Shown here: positions 7,714-16,658 of the stretch, in pieces
Layout of the letters: every line of letters begins with the position of its first letter
How positions within the stretch are numbered: position 1 is the stretch's first letter
Virus record (IMG/VR): IMGVR_UViG_3300035698_006192
Coordinates: 1-25,778 of that record
Reading direction: 5' to 3' (one strand)
DNA length: 25,778 nucleotides
DNA from: a virus
Translations under genes and position numbers: made by a program
The notes under the pieces: generated by a model
What the model was told of the DNA's origin: nothing
What the model saw: the letters and a program-made list of their open reading frames with translations, nothing else
Database searches by the model: none

Positions 7714-8067
7714 TTATTGTTCATTTATTTTCGTGTCCAGCAGTGAAAGTTTATCATCCTGCACAGAAATCCTCTCATTTATCTTAACTACTGCGTCGAG
7801 TTTTGATTTCCCTATCGCTATTTGCTTTGCGCGTTCAAGATTTGTCTTTATTACTTCGGCCTCGGCCATATCAATACATTCTTTGGCTTCTCGCTCTGCA
7901 ATCATTTCCGCGAATATCCCGGCTTTATGTAAATACACCTCTTCTTTTGTCTCGTAGTTGGTATACACACTTCCGAGTCCATCTTTGAGTGTACCGTTAA
8001 ACGTGGCTGCGCCCTCAATGAAATCCACGATATCGCCAGAGTTTAAGTTCATTACAACAGTATTCAT
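7714..8067 (-). CDS. Small hypothetical virion-associated protein (117 aa)
   Basis: The first 45 residues look like a small beta domain (MNTVVMNLNSGDIVDFIEGA, then GTLKDGLGSVYTNYETKEE). The rest is helical and charged (residues 50-115, HKAGIFAEMIAEREAKECI and LERAKQIAIGKSKLD), probably a coiled coil. I do not recognise a family. It lies directly downstream of the tail fibre gene with a ten-base gap, a position that in other phages often holds a fibre chaperone, tail-fibre assembly protein or first ejection protein. Nothing in the sequence decides between these. GGAG lies seven bases before the ATG at 8067. Confidence 0.6.
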   Translation of the reverse strand: MNTVVMNLNSGDIVDFIEGAATFNGTLKDGLGSVYTNYETKEEVYLHKAGIFAEMIAEREAKECIDMAEAEVIKTNLERAKQIAIGKSKLDAVVKINERISVQDDKLSLLDTKINEQ

Positions 8068-8077
8068 TCTTTCTCTC

Positions 8078-11000
8078 CTAACTTATAATGCGCCCACCGT
8101 TAGTCGCTGATTCGTTAGCAGTGCTTCCGGCTGGTTGGGTTCCAGACTTGCGAACAGTTGCGGCGATGGCGGTTATTCCGTATGCCGGATCAGTACCAGT
8201 TTCGTCATTGCTGTTTGAATATATATCACTACTAACGTAGGCGAATATTCCGCGCTCCAAATTACTAACGTAATTTCCCTTAAGGACACCATGCGAACCA
8301 TACCGACAGTCAATGCCCCTGCCGTATGAAACCCCATTCCCATAAACATAATTAAACTGTATAAACATTTCCGGACAAGCGATTACAGACATGCATTTCT
8401 GATGCGCTGCGGTAGTCTTGGCGGCTATTTTGAATCCCTCGAATATGCAAAAAGCAGTTACCTCCTGTAAAATCACCGCGTTAACATCTGATGCCGAGGC
8501 ATCAAAAAAAACATCCTGTGAGGTGCTTAGTATTGATATTGTTCCGTCTCCAGTTATTGTTAAGTTGCCGTTTCCAAACCCACCGAAATATAGTGTCACG
8601 GTGATCGTGTACGTTCCGGTGGCAAACTCTATAGTCAGTGTATTCCCGCCAAGGTCTTTCGGAGCGCATGCTAACCAACTGTTTAATATTGCGTTGGTCA
8701 TTGAATTGTCAAGATCAAGTGTTTCGTCTGCGGTAAGAGAATTTACCTTTGTAATTGTCTGCCAATTTGTTCCGTCACACTTTAATATCAAAACTTTATC
8801 TGAATGAATACACTCAAACGCCAGCCCACCAATGGTTTCGGATGCGTTCGGGGCTACCTTGATAAATCTAGTGAGGTTAGTAGACGAATCACCGTATATG
8901 CCGATAAACTTTCCGCCGTTTGTGGCTGGTGCCGGTAGGGTGACGGTGTACTGCGTCGATGAACCGTCGTCTGCAATCTTATGAAATATCCCGAAAGAAG
9001 CTGACGTTAATGCTGTTGCTTCAGTAATGCTTACCTCGGACTCTACAAGTTCTGCAAGGATGTCACCGCTGCCGCCACCGGCGTTATCATCCACATATTT
9101 CTTTATGCTTTGCTGTGTTGCGAGCTTGGTTGCGCTGTCAGAGGACATATCATCTTGATCGAGGACTTCAAACCCGTCAACTAGGTCGCCGTCTACATTC
9201 CACTTTGCCGTATAATTTTCCGTTCCAGTGGTCCCAGACAAAACTGTTGCGTCTGCACCTGACAATGATAGTGCCGCTACATTTCCACCGGTAACTCTCC
9301 CGACAACTTCTTGCTCTGCGAGTGTCAATGCCGCTGGTGTGTCGTCTGTGGTTGCCGCGAGTACAGTCTGGGCGTTAAAGTCAACCTCCATCACCGCACC
9401 GGCTGAGTCAACATTCGTTGCGTCGGTTACGTCAGCCGCATCTTCAACGTTAATCAATGTGCGTACTGCCGTAGCAGTCAATGAGTCAATGTTCCCGCTT
9501 GTGATGCGTCCGACTAGGGACTGTTCGGCCACGGTTAGAACCACTGGCGTGTCGTCGGCTGTCGCTGCCAAGATAGTGTTGGCATCGAAGTCTATTGCCA
9601 TGACGGCACCAGCCGCATTGACGTTCGTCGAGTCGGTCACGTTGGCGAGCGCTTCAATACCGTCTAGCTTGGTTTTGTCTGCTCCGGTCATGAGTCCGGC
9701 ATTACCAGCCGCTATTGCATCTGCTATGATATCTGAACTGCCGGTAACATGCGTACTGGCGTGTGCGTCTGGGGTTCTACTGTCTCCTGAGTCGTCAAGT
9801 GTGGCATCAGACACGGCTGCATTCAGTTCAGACAGTGTTCCTGTACCAAGGTTTTCAATGTCAGTAGCGTGTGGGTTGGCTAGGTCAGCAAGGTGAGTAG
9901 ACAAATCAGCGTCAACCTCAACTATCGCCGCCTGTACCTCAGTCGCTACCACTTCCCCATCCGGGGTAAACGAAATAGCTGCCGCCGGGTGCTGTGATGG
10001 GAGACTGCGGTCAGTGAGTGCGGCGTGGCTACTACTTGTTGGCACCCCAGCAGGACCAGTAGATATGAGCCGCTTATCATTTGCCTCAATGTAATCCGGT
10101 GTCCCGCCAGCATTTTTATAAATAACCTGATAAATCAATTTCCATTCGACATTCAGAGTGTCTGGTATTGTCGGGAGATCCTCTGCCCTGCATGAATTAA
10201 GTCCACCCGTATTGCCAGCGTATTGCGCTTGCCCAACCACAACTGCTATCGGATAATCAATATCCGGAGTTGCGTAAACATATGACGCGACATAGTAGTT
10301 ATTTGTCACGGTTGTTAATGTGCCGGCATCGTCGTATTTAATGTCTCCCGTGACTATTTTGTACGGCGTTGTAATTGCCGACTCGAATGTCATTGAAGCA
10401 GCGCCGACGTTTCTATACCAAAGCCTAGATTCGGTTAGTGTTCCTCCAGTGTCAGTCGGGAGGTCTTCGTCGCGGATCTCTCCCTGTGTTATTGATAGGG
10501 TTGTGTCTGTAAATGTTCCAGTAAGGCCATTGTAATAACGGCATCCTACGGTGTAATGCGCCCATTCGTGCCACTGACGATTTCTATCATAGTGATGTCG
10601 TTCTTCAAACAGTGCGTATGCGTCCCCCGTTTTGTAAACAAACGCGGTCGGTACGTTTTCGGAGGTTAGATCCCAGGTCGCTGTTGATACGGCCAGAACT
10701 CCACTTGTATTGAAATAAACGTAGTGTAGGGTGTTATCGTTTGCTATTCCTACTGACCTTGTGTCGTCAACTACATATTTCACGTTACCGGTATAAATAT
10801 CGAAGCTGGTGACTGCTGGCGCGATTGTGAAATCAGAGCCGTCCATTACCATAGTGCTGTCGGTTTGGTTTACGAACCCGGTTAGTTTCGCAGACTGGTC
10901 AACGTAAATTTTCGTGGCTGCATCTTGGTCTGATACGGGATCAAGAACACTTGAAATCAGTCCGGAATCGGCAATGATTACGACACTATCTTGTAGGGCT

Positions 11001-11404
11001 GCTCCGGTTGTCCCATCCCATTTTGCTACCGCGTTGTCAGTACTTGACGATATTTCTGGTATTGCGACTGCCTGAGCCGCGGTAACTGAATGAGGATTCT
11101 CTGTATCTGCCTCGTGGGTTGCCAGGTCAGTGGCAACATCTGAAGCATCATCAACCGCCGCCTCGATGCCACTTGCTATGTCCGTCCTTGTCCCGTCGGC
11201 ATCGGTATACGGCATTTCATCAGCAGCGCGCGATTTGTTATTAAGCACATCCGAAAGCAGTATATTAACCCTGTCAGTAAGGGTTTGCAGTAATTCGTTA
11301 CGTTGTGGGTCTTCATCTTGAAACGGCTTATCAACAGCAGAGTTGTTGAGAATGTTGGCAGTTCTTGCCTTAGCATTGTACGGCAGTCCCGTATATTTAG
11401 ACAT
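8078..11404 (-). CDS. Tail fibre / tail spike protein (1108 aa)
   Basis: This is the host-recognition fibre. The N-terminal 60 residues are a probable attachment segment. Then come fibre-type elements: THEADTENPHSVTAAQ (96-111), a KIYVDQSAKL segment, a second STHLADLANPHA (502-513), GADKTKLDGIEALANVTD (574-591), and two copies of a 70-residue repeat starting at 587 and 657 (VTDSTNV, AVMAIDF, ILAATADDTPVVLT, then the diverged copy). ATQQSIKKYVDDN (763-775) closes the shaft. The last ~190 residues (GNGNLTITGDGTISI; IFEGFKIAAKT; GIDCRYGSHGVLKGNYVSN) look like a right-handed beta-helix, as in pectin-lyase-fold spikes that bind or cut host polysaccharide. No catalytic residues can be assigned. The ATG overlaps the upstream TAA (TAATG). 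The protein is expected to be trimeric at the tail. Confidence 0.88.
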   Translation of the reverse strand: MSKYTGLPYNAKARTANILNNSAVDKPFQDEDPQRNELLQTLTDRVNILLSDVLNNKSRAADEMPYTDADGTRTDIASGIEAAVDDASDVATDLATHEADTENPHSVTAAQAVAIPEISSSTDNAVAKWDGTTGAALQDSVVIIADSGLISSVLDPVSDQDAATKIYVDQSAKLTGFVNQTDSTMVMDGSDFTIAPAVTSFDIYTGNVKYVVDDTRSVGIANDNTLHYVYFNTSGVLAVSTATWDLTSENVPTAFVYKTGDAYALFEERHHYDRNRQWHEWAHYTVGCRYYNGLTGTFTDTTLSITQGEIRDEDLPTDTGGTLTESRLWYRNVGAASMTFESAITTPYKIVTGDIKYDDAGTLTTVTNNYYVASYVYATPDIDYPIAVVVGQAQYAGNTGGLNSCRAEDLPTIPDTLNVEWKLIYQVIYKNAGGTPDYIEANDKRLISTGPAGVPTSSSHAALTDRSLPSQHPAAAISFTPDGEVVATEVQAAIVEVDADLSTHLADLANPHATDIENLGTGTLSELNAAVSDATLDDSGDSRTPDAHASTHVTGSSDIIADAIAAGNAGLMTGADKTKLDGIEALANVTDSTNVNAAGAVMAIDFDANTILAATADDTPVVLTVAEQSLVGRITSGNIDSLTATAVRTLINVEDAADVTDATNVDSAGAVMEVDFNAQTVLAATTDDTPAALTLAEQEVVGRVTGGNVAALSLSGADATVLSGTTGTENYTAKWNVDGDLVDGFEVLDQDDMSSDSATKLATQQSIKKYVDDNAGGGSGDILAELVESEVSITEATALTSASFGIFHKIADDGSSTQYTVTLPAPATNGGKFIGIYGDSSTNLTRFIKVAPNASETIGGLAFECIHSDKVLILKCDGTNWQTITKVNSLTADETLDLDNSMTNAILNSWLACAPKDLGGNTLTIEFATGTYTITVTLYFGGFGNGNLTITGDGTISILSTSQDVFFDASASDVNAVILQEVTAFCIFEGFKIAAKTTAAHQKCMSVIACPEMFIQFNYVYGNGVSYGRGIDCRYGSHGVLKGNYVSNLERGIFAYVSSDIYSNSNDETGTDPAYGITAIAATVRKSGTQPAGSTANESATNGGRIIS
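9266..9646 (-). repeat. Two diverged 70-residue repeats in the tail fibre shaft
   Basis: Residues 587-656 and 657-713 of the fibre align with the same order of motifs: (A)xVTDxTNVxxAGAVM, then DFxAxTxLAATxDDTP, then LTxAEQxxVGRxTxGN. DNA identity is only partial, so this is an old duplication that built the fibre shaft and not a recent slippage event. Confidence 0.85.
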
Positions 11405-11892
11405 TAAGACTCTCTTGCGCCATAACTTGGGCCACTAAGCCTTATTTCAAGGCCGAAGTTCCTCAATTCAAGTCTCTGGTTTTGTCCGCTTCCCTCAATC
11501 TCCCACTGGAACCAATGACCGCGCCGATTAGTGGGAATTCTGATTCTGGTTTCATCCGTATCGAAAGTGGTGGTTTCCCAATCGGCATCGTAATCGGTTT
11601 TCCATTTAACCGTGAAGTCATCTCCGGCTCCAGTGCTTGTAACTCTCTGGAATAGGAAATTACCAATGCCAAGCAAGTCACCGGCTGCATCGTAATAAGA
11701 CGATGTTATCAGATATATTAGCCCGGGCGATATAGTCACGCTGTTAGCACCAGACGTCAGCGCCTGCGTAGACTCGGTACCAGTAGCGTAATCTATCAGG
11801 TGTAGCGTTGCAGATGATTCAGTCGAAGCCGGAACATAATATATGCTCATGGTGGTTCCAGAAGAACTGGAATAGCTTATCGTACCCATCAT
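11404..11892 (-). CDS. Tail protein resembling the C-terminal part of nozzle proteins (162 aa)
   Basis: The first ~85 residues are a Ser/Thr-rich beta domain (TMSIYYVPASTESSATLHLI, then SVTISPGLIYLITSSYYDA). Residues 90-155 (VKWKTDYDADWETTTF, RIRIPTNRRGHWFQWEIEG, LRNFGLEIRL) look like the final blade/C-terminal strand set of podovirus nozzle (P22 gp10-like) proteins, in which a tryptophan-containing strand and an aromatic-x-W-x-I strand precede a hydrophobic end. The adjacent 589-residue propeller protein ends in the very similar LAEFGLEVSEL. Two adjacent ATGs (11892 and 11889) are possible; the second is better spaced (six bases) from GGAG at complement 11896-11899. The stop overlaps the fibre start (TAATG). 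Nozzle relationship is an inference from pattern. Confidence 0.65.
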   Translation of the reverse strand: MMGTISYSSSSGTTMSIYYVPASTESSATLHLIDYATGTESTQALTSGANSVTISPGLIYLITSSYYDAAGDLLGIGNFLFQRVTSTGAGDDFTVKWKTDYDADWETTTFDTDETRIRIPTNRRGHWFQWEIEGSGQNQRLELRNFGLEIRLSGPSYGARES

Positions 11893-11912
11893 TTACTCCG
11901 TTTGTTTCATCT

Positions 11913-12057
11913 CTAGTATTCGCGTCCTATTCTCACCCAATCGATATGCGCATCAGCGTCAGCACCAGAGGTTTCCAGAAAAACGGTGGTCTGATCCGAA
12001 GGTAATATCCTCAGTGATTGACTCGAAAAAGTGTGTGATAGATTCGAATACGTTCAT
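11913..12057 (-). pseudogene. Frameshifted small tail gene (47 aa if joined)
   Basis: The ATG at 12057, with GAGG eight bases upstream, starts a frame reading MNVFESITHFFESITEDITF that would end after 32 codons at 11959. In the +1 frame from about 11997 a coding-like sequence continues, DQTTVFLETSGADADAHIDW then VRIGREY, to a TAG at 11913, just before the ribosome binding site of the next gene. Removing one G from TTCGGATC (complement 11993-12000) joins the two into one 47-residue protein with even beta-strand character across the junction. So this is a real small gene carrying either a one-base error in the read/assembly, an inactivating mutation, or a +1 frameshift site. Function unknown; its position within the nozzle-like genes suggests a tail role. 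Confidence 0.6.
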
Positions 12058-12091
12058 GATTGTTTCCTCTTATTGCGTACTGGTTTCAGAA

Positions 12092-13861
12092 TTACAATTC
12101 GCTTACTTCTAAACCAAATTCAGCAAGCCTAAAAGTTTTTTCATCGTGTGGCTTCCCAATCGTCTCCCGCTTGCTCCTGCACCTGTATCTCGGCACACCG
12201 ATAACATACGTGCTCGTGGTGTCTGGGATTGTATCCCATGCTGATTCAAGCGTGAGCGCTGTAGCGGTATTGCTTTTTATTCTGCGCTCCTGTTCGAGAC
12301 CAGTTCCCGTTCTGATATATACGTTTACTCCTGCAAGACCGGCACCCCCGGTTACAAATGCCGCGTCAGAATCGGTTAGTGAGTTGGCGGTAGCCAATGT
12401 TACCGTACCGCTGTAATCATTGTTGTATGCGCCATCGTTATAAAAATCCCAATCAAAGTAAGAAAGTGCATAATTGTCTCCTGTTTTGTGAGTGAATTGC
12501 AAGTAGCGCTTTCCTGTGGTGGTAGATACCGCGTTGTGCATGTCAATTATTTCGAATGTCTTCCACGGTAAATCCCACTGCTTTGAAATGAGATCGTATA
12601 TTAGTAAGCGGTCGAGGTATGTGTTACTGTCATACGGGACCGCGAAGTGAATCTTATTGTCGTGATAACAACCAGAAATGTACGGTAAAAGGTCTTCCTT
12701 CATATCCCTATGTATCTCGCCGAGCGCGGGCTCACTGATATTGACTGCCGTGTTATTGGCGAAAACATAGAACCCGTCACCACCCCAGAAGAATAGTGCT
12801 CCATTGGCCACAACCATACTGCGGTAAGCAGTGCATCCTACCGGGCTGTTGGTGCGCCTTACGCCATACGGATTGTATTCGCTTGCCGTGCGGTAGATAC
12901 TGAATAGCGCGCGGTCCGTGGAGGCTATCAGGTCATTGCCTGTCTTCTTAAGGCCGGTAATGACGCCGCCTTCGTCACGCCCGATGTTGAAGCTGTTTAT
13001 CGACGCGAAGTATTCCGGCTCGTTCTGTTCAGAGAATATTATTTCATGAACCTGCCCGGTGATGGTGTACTCTACGGAAGAAGGATCGGCTGCACGCCAT
13101 GCTGGGCGGACGTAATTACGGTCAATTTTGAATCTCCGTGGCGTATAAACAGTCTCGATTTCATATGACGTGTTTTCGTTGTGTAGCGTGATCCATTTTC
13201 CCACGTAATTTGAATTGATTGACATGGCGCTATTGCCGGTGATTATATCGCTTGCAGAAGTAGCGCTTGCCAAGCCGCCGGTATAGGCCAACTCCCCGGC
13301 GCAGAAAATCCTGTCGTCAAAAACCTCACAGAAGCGCTTTAATGCTGGCTTTCTGTATCTGAATGCACCGGCAAGTGTGCCAGCGAAGTCAGTCGTAAGG
13401 TATCCGGGCTCAAGGTAATCCGTTAAATCCCAATTGTCTGTGTGACTATTGATCGTTAGGGTTGTAGTTCCGTTAGCCACCGCGCCCACGTAGTAAAATG
13501 GGCTGTCTTCCCCCGGCGTGGTCATGTAAATATATACGTGGCTAACCTGTGTTTCGCTGCTTGATGGAATGGCAGTTAGATTTATCTTGTAATTGGCACC
13601 CGAGAGTGTGACGCTTACAGGACCGTCACTTCTCGGATTGCCAAGTGTCCCCCATTTATTCCTGAATACCGTGTGGAATTTATATACCCCAGCCGCCATT
13701 GTGCCGCTCGATGCACCTGCCGCGGTCGGGTTTTCGCCAGGTACAGGAACACCCCATATATATGAGGAAATCCCTATGTCCTTTATCATCTTGCGCCCGT
13801 TCGTTCGATATCTCACGCCCTCGAACAGAACTGCGCTTGGTAAGTTATCGTAAACGCTCAT
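12092..13861 (-). CDS. Tail nozzle-like protein, FN3 plus beta-propeller core (589 aa)
   Basis: Residues 9-30 (SAVLFEGVRYRTNGRKMIKD) match the strand-NG-strand element that precedes the FN3-like domain in P22 gp10-like nozzle/stabilisation proteins. Residues 40-150 are that FN3-like domain (AAGVYKFHTVFRNKWGTLGN, VSVTLSGANYKINLTAIPSS, VSHVYIYMT). Residues 175-470 carry propeller blade motifs: FCEVFDDRIFCAGE, ITGLKKTGNDLIASTDRALF, SPVGCTAYRSMVVANGALFF, WGGDGFYVF, YISGCYHDNKIHFAVPYD, LLIYDLISKQWDL. The end (IGKPHDEKTFRLAEFGLEV) matches the strand after the propeller. What is missing is the usual N-terminal RPG-containing segment, which is found on the 518-residue protein two genes upstream. The protein probably forms the tail channel. 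A weak AGGG lies seven bases before the ATG. Confidence 0.78.
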   Translation of the reverse strand: MSVYDNLPSAVLFEGVRYRTNGRKMIKDIGISSYIWGVPVPGENPTAAGASSGTMAAGVYKFHTVFRNKWGTLGNPRSDGPVSVTLSGANYKINLTAIPSSSETQVSHVYIYMTTPGEDSPFYYVGAVANGTTTLTINSHTDNWDLTDYLEPGYLTTDFAGTLAGAFRYRKPALKRFCEVFDDRIFCAGELAYTGGLASATSASDIITGNSAMSINSNYVGKWITLHNENTSYEIETVYTPRRFKIDRNYVRPAWRAADPSSVEYTITGQVHEIIFSEQNEPEYFASINSFNIGRDEGGVITGLKKTGNDLIASTDRALFSIYRTASEYNPYGVRRTNSPVGCTAYRSMVVANGALFFWGGDGFYVFANNTAVNISEPALGEIHRDMKEDLLPYISGCYHDNKIHFAVPYDSNTYLDRLLIYDLISKQWDLPWKTFEIIDMHNAVSTTTGKRYLQFTHKTGDNYALSYFDWDFYNDGAYNNDYSGTVTLATANSLTDSDAAFVTGGAGLAGVNVYIRTGTGLEQERRIKSNTATALTLESAWDTIPDTTSTYVIGVPRYRCRSKRETIGKPHDEKTFRLAEFGLEVSEL

Positions 13862-13878
13862 GTTGTACCCTTTTTAGC

Positions 13879-15102
13879 TTATCCGAAAACTAGATCAGTT
13901 ATTTCGAGCGCACGTTTTTTAGTAGTCGAAGACCACTCTGGAAATCCGCTGTTATTTTTATCAACCGTTGCAATCGCCCAGAGGTATACGTCATTGTCTC
14001 CGCTTATCGCACTTGATCCATCAAAGTACCCTGTATCGCCTGTTTGTCCGGTACTTATGGTAATTGACGTTAGGAGGCTTCCCCCAAGTAAATCATTACC
14101 GGTTGAGGGAGCCGAATTACTGCATCTAACTTGTATTTGTTGCGGGTCCGTTGCGTCTACTGCCGCATTCTTTTCCCAATGAACTGTCAGGGAAGTATAA
14201 GCATCCATGTCGGTTGCTTTTCTGCCGCCACGAGTTATAGTAAAGCCGTTATAGTATCCACTGTAAGCTATTCCTCCCGAAGCTGCCGTTGTAGCTATTG
14301 AATCTCCGTTGCAAGTGGTTCGTGCGTCAGCCCATGTTGACTCGTACAGGTCTGATGTAGCAGATATATTACTGATCGTTGGTTGTGTCATATCAATCTT
14401 AAATGCGGGGGTTGTATCAGACACGTATCCTGTGGCGGTTACGGTTATTGTAACATCCTCTTCTGTGCCAGCGCCGCCCGTTATTTGTTCAGTTGTGGTA
14501 CTCCATTCTCCACTCGAAAGACTTGCAGTATAACTTGTTGCGTCTGGGGTTGGGGAAGTAAATAGGTCACTTGCGTCTGCCCCCACAAGCGTAATCGTAA
14601 TGGTGTCTGTCATTGTCGAAAGCTGATTTCCGCTTCCGTCTTGTGCCTGAACCGTTAGACCGAAATCTAAATCTCGCTGTATGCCCGAAGGTTCGGCAGT
14701 AAAGACAAGTGTTTTTGTCCCAAGCGCCACGCTATCCACGCCATACACAAAATAATCATTTATTGCGACTGAAACTTTCGCGGCAACATCAATCGCTCCG
14801 GTTGCTCCAACCGGGAGATTAAAGTAAATCGTTCCGCTATACACACCGCTTGTAGGAGTGACGGTAAGGGAATTTGAATAGGTTATTCCATCGGTACTTA
14901 ACTGAACCGTTACGCCGTCGTCGTCTTGTGCTGAAAAAACGAATTTGTCGGAATATGTCGTGACCGCGCTGTTATCTACATCCTTGATCGTCGCGGTTAC
15001 GGCGTTTGAAAGCTCGTCGATAATTGTGCCGGTAACGGACACGTCAATCCAATGAGCACCGTTAAGTGTGATACTGTCAATTGTGCCAGCATATTTAATC
15101 AT
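13879..15102 (-). CDS. Ig-like multidomain virion protein (407 aa)
   Basis: The whole protein is beta-rich with Thr, Ser, Val, Gly and Asp. Three or four Ig-like or invasin-like units can be drawn: 1-110 (ITLNGAHWIDVSVTGTI, KFVFSAQDDDGVTVQLSTD), 110-240 (ALGTKTLVFTAEPSG, LDFGLTVQAQDGSGNQLS, TEEDVTITVTATGYVSDTTP), and a C-terminal domain 240-407 (GYYNGFTITRGGRKATDMDA, DVYLWAIATVDKNNSGF, KRALEITDLVFG). It has no signal peptide, consistent with a virion protein and not an exported one. The ATG overlaps the TAA of the upstream gene (TAATG), so the two are coupled. Phage Ig-like domains usually decorate the virion and aid attachment; here the position between nozzle-like pieces suggests tail decoration. 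Confidence 0.65.
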   Translation of the reverse strand: MIKYAGTIDSITLNGAHWIDVSVTGTIIDELSNAVTATIKDVDNSAVTTYSDKFVFSAQDDDGVTVQLSTDGITYSNSLTVTPTSGVYSGTIYFNLPVGATGAIDVAAKVSVAINDYFVYGVDSVALGTKTLVFTAEPSGIQRDLDFGLTVQAQDGSGNQLSTMTDTITITLVGADASDLFTSPTPDATSYTASLSSGEWSTTTEQITGGAGTEEDVTITVTATGYVSDTTPAFKIDMTQPTISNISATSDLYESTWADARTTCNGDSIATTAASGGIAYSGYYNGFTITRGGRKATDMDAYTSLTVHWEKNAAVDATDPQQIQVRCSNSAPSTGNDLLGGSLLTSITISTGQTGDTGYFDGSSAISGDNDVYLWAIATVDKNNSGFPEWSSTTKKRALEITDLVFG

Positions 15103-16658
15103 TATAGTATCCTCGCATCAACATACATAACACCGACACCACTGTTACTGTCTTGGCTTTCGGTTTCAAGGTTCTCGTCAACTTTGTACTTCGCCATCCT
15201 AACCTTTACGCTTGCCTGCCCGGTATCGTCTGCCAGGAAGTAAGCTGCCGCAACTGTCGCACCGCCAACTGCGGTAGCTGCCGTTGCCGTTGCTGCGCTA
15301 TAGGTGGCATTACTGTCAATGCCAAGTGAATATCCGCTTAAATCTTCATCGTCCCATTCGGTCCCATATGTTCCAGACGGTTCCTTGAATGAGAACAATA
15401 AATGAACGTCCTGATTAAAGGTAGTGTCAGTGGCGCCGGCTGCGGTTTTTGCCGTCAGCGTAAGATAGAACTCCCACACAAGATACTCAACCCCAGATAT
15501 GGTTTCGACGGAAGTCCAATCTATTGAAGTAATCCCCGTCCCGGCTGCATTTACAACCTCAACGAGAATCTGATACCCTGCGACATCCCACGTTCGTTCA
15601 GCGGTAAGGCCGCTCATCTCCTGCATTGCCAGCAATGTAATTGTGCCTTCATCGACATTGCTGTCGAGAGCAACCTGCAAGACATCAGAAGCGCTACTCG
15701 CGGCTGAAAATGTCACCGTGGCAATTGGGAACTCCGAAGACAATGCCGCCCCGTCTTCGTCCATGAGCGTTGCGTTACCGGAAATCTGTGTGACGTAAAC
15801 ATCGTTGGTTGTGTTTGTAAGGACGTACGCCCCGGTAGTGCTTTTGACATAGTTTTCCACCGTAAGGGTGAAGTTTTCCCCCTCCGGGAGAGTTGCCAAG
15901 TCTGGCGCGGTTATCACTATTCGTCCATCAAGCGGCTCTGTCGGCGCTGTCTCATCCCTGTTTTCAATTGATATTGGTGCGCTATCGAAATAAACTATAC
16001 TGTCACTTCCGGTTCCCCTTACAACCGCGTTGAAGTTCACGTCCCTGCTTGAGTATGCAGATAAATCAGACGTGCCGTAAGCATGCGATGTACTTTTGCC
16101 AGCGGCAGTACTATCAGCCGAAAACGCACCACCGAGAATGTAATCCCATTCGTAAGTCGCGATTGTAACGCCTGTCGGAAGATCCTCCGTGATGGTGAAA
16201 GCAACCGTCATGTCCGTACCGGTAACGACAAAGCCGGAATTCGGTACTGCGTGAAGCTCAATAGCACCAACCGTTATCGGATCATCGTCGTCGTGTTCTT
16301 CCTCTTCGTCGTCACGAGTCGAAAATGTCGTGGTTCCAGGGTCGTCCTCAAGGGGATCGCCAGTCTGTGGATTTTCTGTCGCCGGCAGGGTAGTCGGCGG
16401 CGTGGTTATGCCGTCAATGTTACCACTACCAGGCAAAATCACAATAGGCTGCGGATATACCAGGCCGTAACCGTCATCATCTACAGCCCAATGGTTGTGT
16501 CCCGGGCGAGTCGTCACAACCCCCGGCTTCTCAGTACAGACAAGATTTTCACCATCAACGAAATATCCGTCAGGAATATCCTCCTCATCGGCATATTGGT
16601 TTATACCAATGAATCGCGACATGTGGATATGTTGATAGTTTTCAGCGTTCCTTGTCAT
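15102..16658 (-). CDS. Nozzle N-terminal signature joined to Ig/PKD-like domains (518 aa)
   Basis: Residues 16-53 (FIGINQYADEEDIPDGYFVD, then GENLVCTEKPGVVTTRPG) closely follow the N-terminal signature of P22 gp10-like nozzle/stabilisation proteins: G-I-N, acidic-proline turn, x-x-N, a glycine, and R-P-G. Instead of a propeller it continues into a Pro/Thr linker (GITTPPTTLPATENPQTGDP), an acidic run (RDDEEEEHDDDDP, about 134-146), and three beta domains of Ig/PKD type (IELHAVPNSGFVVTGTDMTV; GRIVITAPDLATLPEGENFT; TWDVAGYQILVEVVNAAG). The C-terminus is Ala-rich, then KVRMAKYKVDE. The start shares ATGA with the adaptor stop. Likely a tail protein docked to the adaptor by its N-terminus, with decorative domains projecting outward. 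The exact role is inferred. Confidence 0.65.
   Translation of the reverse strand: MTRNAENYQHIHMSRFIGINQYADEEDIPDGYFVDGENLVCTEKPGVVTTRPGHNHWAVDDDGYGLVYPQPIVILPGSGNIDGITTPPTTLPATENPQTGDPLEDDPGTTTFSTRDDEEEEHDDDDPITVGAIELHAVPNSGFVVTGTDMTVAFTITEDLPTGVTIATYEWDYILGGAFSADSTAAGKSTSHAYGTSDLSAYSSRDVNFNAVVRGTGSDSIVYFDSAPISIENRDETAPTEPLDGRIVITAPDLATLPEGENFTLTVENYVKSTTGAYVLTNTTNDVYVTQISGNATLMDEDGAALSSEFPIATVTFSAASSASDVLQVALDSNVDEGTITLLAMQEMSGLTAERTWDVAGYQILVEVVNAAGTGITSIDWTSVETISGVEYLVWEFYLTLTAKTAAGATDTTFNQDVHLLFSFKEPSGTYGTEWDDEDLSGYSLGIDSNATYSAATATAATAVGGATVAAAYFLADDTGQASVKVRMAKYKVDENLETESQDSNSGVGVMYVDARIL

Noticed and set aside
9228-9896. 222-codon plus-strand open frame
   Set aside because: It lies wholly within the tail fibre gene; its Ala/Ser/Val/Thr composition is what the antisense of a low-complexity fibre gives.
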